NCBI GenBank assembly: GCA_030704615.1
Contig: CM060733.1
Coordinates: 46,128,001-46,192,000, forward strand
Direction of reading: 5' to 3'
Source of the DNA: Takakia lepidozioides
Taxonomy: Eukaryota; Streptophyta; Takakiopsida; Takakiales; Takakiaceae
Length of the DNA: 64,000 nt
The notes below the pieces were generated by a model, which had not been told where the DNA came from, did no database searches, and was given only the letters and a program-made list of their open reading frames with translations. The position numbers were made by a program, and so were the translations under genes. Positions 1 through 12,100 of this stretch are shown here, one piece after another (within the stretch, counting starts at the first letter, position 1; every line of letters begins with the position of its first letter).

Positions 1-326
1 TTAGTATCCATGATGCTCTATGTTGATCATCTTCCTCTAACGCTGAAGAATGTGTGGTCACAGATATCTTCATGAGTGATTTGTGTTCATCTTTCACATT
101 ACAATCTGTGGTTCCGTTAGAGAGCCAATTTTACCTTGTAGTCCAGTAGTCTCTCGCACCATTATGCCCCCATCGCCTTTACCTGTGTGGGAGCCAACGT
201 ATGTAAGTTCCAGACATGCAAGATGTTCTGTTTGAAGGATGTCATTTTCAGTTATGAGCCTACAAATGACGGCATCGATAAGAGGATGATTGCAACCAAT
301 TTAACATGTTTATGTGGGTTCTGCAG

Positions 327-3300
327 TACAAGATAGCCGCATGCCAGATTTTGGTGACGGCTGATAAGGAGGCCAACATAGCCCATACTCGTAGTGTAAT
401 AGAGGCAGCTGCAGACAAAGGAGCTCAACTCATCCTCCTGCCAGTAAGCTTTCTAGATCCCTTCAGGATGTCTGGCAAAGATAGATCGAGTTTGATGATG
501 GAGAGGTCTTAGTTTTCAGTAAGCTGTCTGCTTTGGGTTCAATAGAAGGAGCCATCCGTGCAGACAATGCCTATTACCTCATCATTTAAGCTCTTGGCCT
601 TTCTGTGGATATTATAAAGTCCCTTTCTTGTTCCTTGTCTTTAATACATGAGGGTATGAATCTTATCCTGGGCCGATCTTTGTAGCACACTGTAGACAAT
701 GATGTCATGCACCCCTACTACTTCTACTAAGACAGAAGTGGCTGGTCTAGGACCAGAAATAAGAACATTGATACCCATAAATCTGTGCAGTTTAGGTTCC
801 TGTATTACTATGTGTGGAAAGACACAGTTCAGTGTGAACTTAAACCTTCTTGTCAATGTTTCCAGGAGATGTGGAACTGTCCTTTATCAAATGACAGCTT
901 TCCAATGTATGCGGAGGACATTGATGCTGGGTATGAAGCTTCTCCGTCTTCAGCAATGCTGGCTGAGGTGGCGCGCACAAAAGAAGTGACTATAATTGGA
1001 GGATCCATACCTGAGCGTAGTAACGGCCTCTTGTATAACACATGCTGTATTTTTGACAAAGACGGAGAGCTCAAGGCCAAGCACCGCAAGGTGTACACTT
1101 TCACTGAACAAGCAGGGGGGGCCAATGTTCCAAGAGCACTTTTCATACTTTCTGTCATTGTTAGATTGTTTGCAGAATTCCATGTGACAAAGTTAAGGAA
1201 CAGCAATGTCGCCATCTCCTGGGATATGCAATCTTTCTTGTTGTCTCCGCCATAAGGTAGAGACTAGGCATTCAACTGTCAAGGTCACTAATTATTCACC
1301 CTGTGAGTTGTCTGGTTGCCTAGCTCAGCATGGGCTGGGCTAGGTGAATCATCTCTTGAGAGGGCCAAGCCGTTGGGTGTGAAGGAGGGTGCTTCACTGA
1401 ATTAAATGGCATTTTGTGTTAAAGAGTGTCTTCTAACTTGATTGTTATCACCACATAAACAAACAGAGATGGAAATTTTTGCTAAGGCTGGAGTTGCATC
1501 TCTTTGTGGTCAGGTGCATCTGTTTGACATTGACATACCGGGGAAAATCACTTTTAAGGAGTCAGAGACGCTACACCCTGGAGAAGGCCTCACGGTTGTG
1601 GACACAGGTGGCCATATCAAAGCACCTAGCTGTTCTCTTTAATACATTGGGCACCAAAAGAGAGCCTAGCAAAGTCTAAACTCACTTTTGAGAGGTAGCC
1701 AAGATGAAAACATAGCCACATTTAGGGTAAGGTTTCCTGTCACATGTTTCCTTTCTGATGTGCCTGTTTGTATCACTGTCACACATGTACTTCCCTTTCC
1801 ATCCTTCTGTTTTCACTCAAGGGTGTTTTCTGAGTGCAGATGTTGGGCGCATAGCAGTAGGAATTTGCTATGATATCCGTTTTCCCGAAATGGCTATGCT
1901 CTATGCTGCCCGCGGTAAACTGGCCTCCTCCTGCATTCTAATCATATACTCAAATTGAATGATTTTTGGACCGGGTCAAGTTGAAAGAAAATTCTCTTTG
2001 ATAATGGCTTGAGCAAAAGACCTACATACTGGCATTAAACAGCTCTTACACACATCCAGATGCCAGGATTGACCTGTGTTGTTGTCGCAACAAACAGGGG
2101 CACACATTATATGCTATCCTGGGGCATTTAACATGACTACTGGCCCTCCCCACTGGGAGCTATTGCAAAAGGCCAGGTGCTCTCTCCCTATCCTTCTCTC
2201 TATTTCTTTCTAAATCTCGAGGCTGAGCCTAAAGCCCTGGTCCTGTTGAGGTCTAATTGCTGGGCAGCTTACACACAACAAATCGATGCTTTTGTGAAGG
2301 TCTTTCTAGAGGAATCTGGAAAGCCCGAACTAACTGCTTATGTCAAGGTAAGTCCTACTACTGGAGTGCCCCTCACAAATGTAGTGTCTGTTTTCTGCCC
2401 AAACTGGGCATGGGGTCTATGGCCACAAGGCTATTGAAAACAATTTCTCATGAGTACACTCTCTATCCCTGCCGTTCAGTGTCATATTCGCAAGGGGAAA
2501 GCTGAATGTTACATATGGTATGTTGTTGGTCATGAAATAGCTATTGCCATTTCATGTTGAAGTAGTCATCCAACTGGTTCTTCCAGGGGGTGGATATCCA
2601 CAATTCTACCACATTCGTGTCATAGCAAAGTATTACTTGTGTTACTGGTCTTTTTATTTCACTAGCATGGGGCTGCTGAGCCTCAGTGCTTCTAGCTATG
2701 GACTGACATGTCTTTTGCATGTTGGGGACTGGATATGAAACATTTCGGCAATTTCGCTGAGTGAGTCAGAGCTGTGGACAATCAGGTGAGATCATGACCA
2801 TTGGAGACAGAGTTCCAATGATAATGGTCTTCTCAAAGACCATTGATTTCTGGGTTTTGATCTTGCTTCTTGACCAGGTGCTAGTTGATGCTTTTGGATG
2901 TCAAGTAATAATTAAGACCTGTAGTTTGCACTGTATTTCGTAAAATGCATCAGCTTGGGACTCTTCCTGATTGCTCTACTGGGAGGTTCTTCATGCCAAC
3001 ATGACAACTGGTTCCCTCACTGACTGCACTGAAGCTAGATAGCACCATATACGCCCTTCACAACATATAACACATTCGTTGTTTACTCCTTCATTACCAC
3101 CTGAAGATGGAGAATCTGTATTGAAATGGGATGTGGTATGATGACAGATCTACGTAGTGACATGTTCACCAGCGAGGAATACTAGTGCAGGCTACATTGC
3201 CTGGGGACACTCTACCGTTGTCGGGCCTGTAAGTGTTCTCTCCTCTTCCTCTGTTTCTCTGCTCCCTATCCTAATGCAACATTAACCGCTTGTTGTGAAA

Positions 3301-6080
3301 CAGCTGCAACGTCATGTGACAGGTTCATGCATCTCTTGCTCACTTTAGAAGCTGCTTAGGCAGAGGGGTGGAAAGACCGAGTTTGGGCCAGTTTGAAATT
3401 CACCAACAGGTTTCTGGAATAGGCTTTTGGGTCTTTGTGGATCTAACACCAGTAGCAGCGAGTATGTGGATCAAAAGATGATCGATCTTCAAGTGCTATG
3501 GTTAAGTGGTCGAAAGAGTTAAGACTTCAAGTAAAATTTTCCTTTCAGGATGTCAATAGTATGACAGCATAATGGCTATATGTTCATAGATGTCATGGAG
3601 GTTTACAAAGAAGATTGCAGAGATGTGCACTAATGCTTTCTGAATTTCTGTGTGATCAACAGTTTGGTGAAATTCTGGCCACTACTGAACATGAGGAGGC
3701 AACCATTTTTGCAAATATTGATTACTCAGAAATTGACCAGAGAAGGTGCAGTTTTTTTCCCTGGCAGACTGAATACATCTTGAAATGCATCTTTAGTGCT
3801 TGTGACAATGTGACTTTAAAGGCAAGTTTCACAAGTACCTTACTTTTTGTGAGGTGGGTTCTCTTCTTTGTGATTTAGTGGCTCTCTAGCATGTGAAGAT
3901 TGCACCTGCTGAAGGCCATGAGAGAATGTACTCAAGACGATGTTTGCTGTAGCCCAAGGCCATGAGAGAGATTGTACTCATAAGACGTTGTTTGCCGTAG
4001 CCTTGTGGCCATTGACCCTGCGCCCAGTTTGAGCGGGAACAAAAGGGACAGAACCTACCTCTGTCAGGGGCTGACGTTGGTAGTAAGACTTACCTCCATA
4101 TAAAGAATTAATCCGGGTTTTCCAGATATCCTCTAGAAATCCCTTCACACAAGCATCAATCTGCTGTGTGTGATTTGCCCAAAAACTAGGCCTCAGGAGG
4201 GCCTGGGCTTTTGGCTCAGGCTCGAGACTTTCAAAGTTGGTAAACAGGGGTACAGGCACAATTCCCTTAATAGATTTGAAGAGAGCGTCTCTTTGGTGAG
4301 AGAACCCCGGACAGTGTATCAGAAAATGAATACTGTCTTCAGATTGCCCACACAACGGGCAATTGCACTCTCCCTTTCCTCTCTGCTTCTGTTTGCTGTT
4401 CAAAGGTAGGCTTCCTGCCCTGAGTTTAAATTTCAGTCTAGTGCCGAGAGTGGGTAGACCCTTGAGGTCATCCAAGATGTCCTCCCCCATGTCACAGACT
4501 GGAAACAAGTTCAGGGAAGTTTTCTGCCTAACTTCATTTTCATCAGACAATCTCATGGCAACAGACATGGCTTCGGACACTACAGCCTCTAAGTCAGATT
4601 TATCCAGCAGGGTCAAGACTTGCGGATCCAGGTCCAGGTCCTTGAGGATCTCTTCTACTCTCTTCTGCCAGGACTTAGCCTGTTTGACAGGGCGGTCCTG
4701 TTTCCAAGATATAGAGTCGATTAACTTAGGATATCTGGTGTTGGGCATATGTTGCAGCTGACCCCACCATCTGACCTTGAATTCATCTCGTCAGGAGCTT
4801 AAGGACGGAATGCCAAACTCACCCCGAACAGCCACATTGGCTGTTTTGGAGCATGCTGACATACACTCCTTAAGCACCCCACTTGAATGGATTCTAGAGA
4901 CTTAGCCTGGTTGGAGTTATCAACCCATATAGCAGATCCGTACTCCAAGGCAGGTCTAATAACGCGACAAAGCATGGTTTTCTTAACCTCAGAGTTGACC
5001 CCTCTGCAGTGGAAAAATTTAGTGAGCCCCAGAGCTTTGCCCTTGCCAGTTTGAACAACTTTCCGGATATGTGCATCCCAATTACAATTGGAGGAGAACT
5101 CAACGCCCAGGTAAGTGTAGGAAGGGAGGACCGGGATCTCTTGGCTACCCCACTGCCACTTAAGATCACTTCCTCCCTCTCCTCTGTCGTTGAATGCTAC
5201 CACTGCACATTTGCTGACATTAGCCTCTAGCCCCCAAAGATCAAAGTATCTCTTCGCGCAATCAATCAACTCCTGGAGATTGGTTGGAGTTTCCCTTTGC
5301 CTGCGAAGTCATCCGCAAACATAAGGGCTGGTATGGTGATATCACCCACCCTTAACCCAAATCCCTCACTTTCCACATCCTCGAGGAGTTGATTGATGAA
5401 AACATTGAAGAGCAGAGGGGAGAGAGTACATCCTTGAGCTACACCTTGGTCTATGTCAAAGAAGTTGGACTTCTGTCTGTTAACAGTGACACAGCTTTGG
5501 TGTGAGCATACAAGTTGCGGACAACTCTCCACATCTTTCCCTTGATCCCACAAGACCAGAGGCGGAACCATAGGCCATCTCTCCACACTGTGTCATAAGC
5601 CTTTTTGACATCCAGGAAAAAGACGTAAGTGGGTTTCCCTTCTTTTTTCCTTCCCTGGATAATCTGGCTTAGAGTGAAGATATGATCCACACAGCCCCTG
5701 TTTCGCCGAAAGCCAGCTTGGCCTTCGTGGAAACAACCTCTAGACTCCAGATCAACCTCGAGACGAGTACTTATAACTCTGCAGAATGTCTTGCCAACAG
5801 CATTGAGGAGCGTGATGCCACGGTAGTTCCCCGGTTCTTCTCTGTCACCCTTCTTGTATAGATTGACAATGACCCCTGTCGCCATCGAAAGGGGATCATT
5901 TCAGTCTTCCAGATAAGGTTAAAGAGGAGAACTAGGGCCTCTATCATGGGATCGCCACTGTGCTTGATAAGCTCGTTGACAATACCATCAGGTCCACCAG
6001 CTTTATATCCATCTAAATGCTCAATTGCTTCCACAATCTCAGAAGAACTAATGGGAGCGTTATAAGCCATTGAAATGCTT

Positions 6081-6129
<49 letters not shown>

Positions 6130-9100
6130 CTCATAAGACGTTGTTTGCCGTAGCCTTGTGGCCATTGACCCCGCGCCCAGTTTGAGCGGGAACAAAAGGG
6201 ACAGAACCTACCTCTGTCAGGGGCTGACGTTGGTAGTAAGACTTACCTCCATATAAAGAATTAATCCGGGTTTTCCAGATATCCTCTAGAAATCCCTTCA
6301 CACAAGCATCAATCTGCTGTGTGTGATTTGCCCAAAAACTAGGCCTCAGGAGGGCCTGGGCTTTTGGCTCAGGCTCGAGACTTTCAAAGATGGTAAACAG
6401 GGGTACAGGCACAATTCCCTTGAGAGAGAGATTGTACTCATAAGACGTTGTTTGCCGTAGCCTTGTGGCCATTGACCCCGCGCCCAGTTTGAGCGGGAAC
6501 AAAAGGGACAGAACCTACCTCTGTCAGGGGCTGACGTTGGTACTTTCAAAGATGGTAAACAGGGGTACAGGCACAATTCCCTTGAGAGAGAGATTGTACT
6601 CATAAGACGTTGTTTGCCGTAGCCTTGTGGCCATTGACCCCGCTCCCAGTTTGAGCGGGAACAAAAGGGACAGAACCTACCTCTGTCAGGGGCTGACGTT
6701 GGTAATCCAGATATCCTCTAGAAATCCCTTCACACAAGCATCAATCTGCTGTGTGTGATTTGCCCAAAAACTAGGCCTCAGGAGGGCCTGGGCTTTTGGC
6801 TCAGGCTCGAGACTTTCAAAGATGGTAAACAGGGGTACAGGCACAATTCCCTTGAGAGAGAGATTGTACTCATAAGACGTTGTTTGCCGTAGCCTTGTGG
6901 CCATTGACCCCGCGCCCAGTTTGAGCGGGAACAAAAGGGACAGAACCTACCTCTGTCAGGGGCTGACGTTGGTACTTTCAAAGATGGTAAACAGGGGTAC
7001 AGGCACAATTCCCTTGAGAGAGAGATTGTACTCATAAGACGTTGTTTGCCGTAGCCTTGTGGCCATTGACCCCGCTCCCAGTTTGAGCGGGAACAAAAGG
7101 GACAGAACCTACCTCTGTCAGGGGCTGACGTTGGTAATCCAGATATCCTCTAGAAATCCCTTCACACAAGCATCAATCTGCTGTGTGTGATTTGCCCAAA
7201 AACTAGGCCTCAGGAGGGCCTGGGCTTTTGGCTCAACCTCGAGACTTTCAAAGATGGTAAACAGGGGTACAGGCACAATTCCCTTGAGAGAGAGATTGTA
7301 CTCATAAGACGTTGTTTGCCGTAGCCTTGTGGCCATTGACCCCGCGCCCAGTTTGAGCGGGAACAAAAGGGACAGAACCTACCTCTGTCAGGGGCTGACG
7401 TTGGTAATAAGACTTACCTTCATCTAAAGAATTAATCCGGGTTTTCCAGATATCCTCTAGAAATCCCTTCACACAAGCATCAATCTGCTGTGTGTGATTT
7501 GCCCAAAAACTAGGCCTCAGGAGGGCCTGGGCTTTTGGCTCAGCCTCGAGACTTTCAAAGTTGGTAAACAGGGGTACAGGCACAATTCCCTTAATAGAGT
7601 TGAAGAGAGCGTCTCTTTGGTGAGAGAACCCCGGACAGTGTATCAGAAAATGAATACTGTCTTCAGATTGCCCACACAACGGGCAATTGCACTCTCCCTT
7701 TCCTCTCTGCTTCTGTTTGCTGTTCAAAGGTAGGCTTCCTGCCCTGAGTTTAAATTTCAGTCTAGTGCCGAGAGTGGGTAGACCCTTGAGGTCATCCAAG
7801 ATGTCCTCCCCCATGTCACTGACTGGAAACAAGTTCAGGGAGGTTTTCTGCCTAACTTCATTTTCATCAGACAATCTCATGGCAACAGACATGGCATCGG
7901 ACACTACAGCCTCTAAATCAGATTTATCCAGCACGGTCAAGACTTGCGGATCCAGGTCCAGGTCCTTGAGAATCTCTTCTACTCTCCTCTGCCAGGACTT
8001 AGCCTGTTTGACAGGGCGGTCCTGTGTCCAAGATATAGAGTCGATTAACTTAGGATATCTGGTGTTGGGCATATGTTGCAGCTGACCCCACCATCTGACC
8101 TTGAATTCATCTCGTCAGGAGCTTAAGGACGGAATGCCAAACTCACCCCGAACAGCCACATTGGCTGTTTTGGAGCATGCTGACATACACTCCTTAAGCA
8201 CCCCCACTTGAATGGATTCTAGAGACTTAGCCTGGTTGGAGTTATCAACCCATATAGCAGATCCGTACTCCAAGGCAGGTCTAATAACGCGACAAAGCAT
8301 GGTTTTCTTAACCTCAGAGTTGACCCCTCTGCAGTGGAAAAATTTAGTGAGCCCCAGAGCTTTGCCCTTGCCAGTTTGAACAACTTTCCGGATATGTGCA
8401 TCCCAATTACAATTGGAGGAGAACTCAACGCCCAGGTAAGTGTAGGAAGGGAGGACCGGGATCTCTTGGCTACCCCACTGCCACTTAAGATCGCTTCCTC
8501 CCTCTCCTCTGTCGTTGAATGCAACCACTGCACATTTGCTGACATTAGCCTCTAGCCCCCAAAGATCAAAGTATCTCTTCGTGCAATCAATCAACTCCTG
8601 GAGATTGGTTGGAGTCTCCCCTATGCCTGCGAAGTCATCCGCAAACATAAGGGCTGGTATGGTGGTATCACCCACCCTTAACCCAAATCCCTCACTTTCC
8701 ACATCCTCGAGGAGTTGATTGATGAAAACATTGAAGAGCAGAGGGGAGAGAGTACATCCTTGAGCTACACCTTGGTCTATGTCAAAGAAGTTGGACTTCT
8801 GTCCGTTAACAGTGACACAGCTTTGGTGTGAGCATACAAGTTGCGGACAACTCTCCACATCTTTCCCTTGATCCCACAAGACCAGAGGCGGAACCATAGG
8901 CCATCTCTCCACACTGTGTCATAAGCCTTTTTGACATCCAGGAAAAAGACGTAAGTGGGTTTCCCTTCTTTTTTCCTTCCCTGGATAATCTGGCTTAGAG
9001 TGAAGATATGATCCACACAGCCCCTGTTTCGCCGAAAGCCAGCTTGGCCTTCGTGGAAACAACCTCTAGACTCCAGATCAACCTCGAGACGAGTACTTAT

Positions 9101-12100
9101 AACTCTGCAGAATGTCTTGCCAACAGCATTGAGGAGCGTGATGCCACGGTAGTTCCCCGGTTCTTCTCTGTCACCCTTCTTGTATAGATTGACAATGACC
9201 CCCTGTCGCCATCGAAAGGGGATCATTTCAGTCTTCCAGATAAGGTTAAAGAGGAGAACTAGGGCCTCTATCATGGGATCGCCACCGTGCTTGATAAGCT
9301 CGTTGACAATACCATCAGGTCCACCAGCTTTATATCCATCTAAATGTTCAATTGCTTCCACAATCTCAGAAGAACTAATGGGAGCGTTATAAGCCATTGA
9401 AATATACTCCAGTTCATCAGGGCTGTTGTGAATCATAGGAACAGTTTTTCCAACTGTGTCCCTCCATTCAGCAGAAGACCCCTCACTGTTAGACCTAGAA
9501 GTTCTGCCAAGGATACTGTAGTTAGTTTCAAAGGTTTTGACAATGTCAACTGATGAAGTCACCACTGCACCTTTAGTAGTCTTCAGCGCTTGTACTTGCT
9601 GACCGTTTTTTGGCTTGTACAAACGTTGAAGGGCCAACCAGAATTTCTTGTCATTACCACCATGGTGGTTTGAGTTTATTTCACTGTATAACTTGTCCCA
9701 GTATAATTTCTTCTGAGACCTAACAAGCTGATTGATATCTTTACGGAGCTGGTAGTACCTCGCCCACAATTCTCTGTTGGTTTCCAAATTGCAGCACTCT
9801 TTATAGAGGGCTCATCTCTCAGCTATCTTGAGTTTAATCTCATTAGTCCACCAATTAACTGCTCTACCGCAGACAATTAGTTTCCTCCCAATGATCTTGT
9901 CAGCCACGGAGGAAACGAAACTCTCCCAAGAGTCCACTGCTCTTTCGACTTCATTTCTTGCGTTAACAGAGCGTGACTGAAGTTCTTGGAGCGATTGGAC
10001 AAAATGAGGGAGAGCCTCTTGCAAGGCTTGGACATACTCAGCCTTGACCTCTTCATCTTGGAATTTTGCTATGCGCCACTTCCGAATCGAACGCTTCACA
10101 GATCTCTTGGTGTTGGGAAAACACCTTTTGATCTCAGTCCAAACCAGGAAGTGGTCAGAGGTACCAATATCAGTTCTGTCGATCAACACACTGGCACTCT
10201 GGGGAAACAAACTTTTGTCCATTATGATATAATCCACAATGAAACGTTCCCCAGTTTGGGCTTTCTCACGAGTCCCTGCACTTGGTCTCCTTTTGACCTA
10301 TTATTCAAGGTCAAAAGCTGAAGTTCTTCCAGACAGTTTATTAACCGTCTACCATTGGAATTCAGCTCGTCCTCACCAAAAGGCCCAATGTTATCATCCT
10401 GATGGAGACCTTTGCCCACCCGGGCATTGAAGTCACCCAATAAGACCACCTGACCTTTGGCGAGGGACTTAGCACAGTCCAGCTTTACGTCTTCGAAGGC
10501 TTTGTCTGCGTCAGCACTACGGGTCCCCTCTGTGGGCATCTAAACACAACCCACAAAAGGTCCTTCGTATTCATGCGGCCCTTCAATTTCACTTTAGCCA
10601 AATACTGTGCTTGTACCGCAAATCCTTTTTGATAATTTCACAATTGTCACACAAGAAATCACGGACAAAGAAGCCAACCCCTTTTTGACCGCGTTTGGCA
10701 GAGGCTGCCTTGAGAGTACACATCCTACCTGCCCATTTATAACCATTGACATCTCCAACCAGTTTATCCGACGTTTCCCATGTTTCTTGCCCAGCACAGA
10801 TATGAATATCATTAGTCCGAAGGACTTGTCCCACTTCGAGTTGTTTCCTTTGGTTAGTAAGCCCTGAGAAGTTGAAAGTGGCCAGCCGCAAGCCAGCCCT
10901 TTGCATGTGAATTGTTTGTCGTCTAGGTAGCTTGTGATTGCTCCTGGACAGCCAACCGTTCTGCCCCATGTGTAGATTTTGCTCGTCTTGTGTAGACTTT
11001 GAGAATTGGTAAACCATTCAGGGTACCAAATCCTTCAGTTACATGACGCAGAGGCTCCGCACACTTAGGGGCATATTGTCCGTCAGACTGCTTGGGGACA
11101 ATTACCCCGTGTATAGGTTTTGCTCGTCTTGTGTAGACTTTGAGGATTGGTAAACCATTTAGAGTACCAAATCCTTCAGTTACGCGACGTTCAGGCTCTG
11201 CACACTTAGGGACAGATTGTCCATCTGACGGCTTGGGGACAATTACCCCGTGTATAGAATTTGTTTGTCTTGTGTAAACCTTGAGGATTGGTAAACCATT
11301 CAGAGTACCAAATCCTTCAGACTCAGGACGTTCAGGTTCTGTAGCTGTTTGGATTCAACCTCATCCAGAGCATCAAACCGATTAGAAACTTTCAAGTTGA
11401 AGTCCTTGCCCTTGGTTGTCTTCCTAGAGCGCCCCATTGAATCACCAATGTCTAAGACCGCTCTCCAGCCAGTCAAGGGACGAACTTCTTTGAGATTGAA
11501 TTGATGTGGGACTCTATTAGAAGCACTTTTGGACATTGCAACCTTCAACGTACCCCTGTTATCAAGTCTTGAGATGGAACCATTAGCCAAGAAATCCAAG
11601 CCTAAGCTAGAGCATGTAGTTTTAAAGGACACATCGTCCATCCTGGGATTCACCCCAAAAACTACACATGAAGCCCTAGATTTGGCATAAGTAACCAATT
11701 CCCAGGAATCACCCTGGGGAGTGTTGATGTTGATAGGAGCTAAAATATTGATTGATCTCGCAGGCTATAAGTTTAAGCACAGGAACCAACCCGAGCCCAA
11801 GTGCCGAGTATGCTATACAGAGCATACGACTGCCCAATTTGGCGGAGGGGCTGCCCCCAAGCGGTAGGGGTCCGCTTGTTACCATTCAGAGATCACACTC
11901 CAGGGAGTTGCAGGGAATGGCCCGTGTAGGCATATTCTAAAGAGGGAAAGGCCCCAAGCTTTCCAACTAAATCCAATGCACTACCTTACCTGGAGCAAAG
12001 CGCTTTAGGTCGAAACAAACAAGGACACGAGGTCACAAGGCCGGCATTTAGTCACAGAGAGAGAGAGCTACCATGGACCTGGGTGTACCGGTAGCCTGCA

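Larger units (their letters stand above)
7295..11760 (-). mobile_element. LINE copy 1, near full length, defective
   Basis: Non-LTR retrotransposon, antisense in the last omega-amidase intron. From its 5' end: an ORF1 remnant (11300-11698), a 141-bp tandem-repeat spacer, an APE-type endonuclease in pieces, a reverse transcriptase, a zinc knuckle, and a 3' tail ending in CTCTCT on the minus strand. The true 5' limit is not visible; similarity to coding sequence fades beyond about 11760, and a GA-rich stretch at 12056-12072 may mark the outer edge. Frame breaks between the endonuclease, RT and zinc-knuckle segments make it non-autonomous as read. The catalytic RT box is FADD. Confidence 0.88.

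Noticed and set aside
4170-4761. Plus-strand frames over LINE copy 2 (and the same at 7494-8085)
   Set aside because: Antisense shadows of the LINE zinc-knuckle region; the minus strand carries the recognisable motifs.
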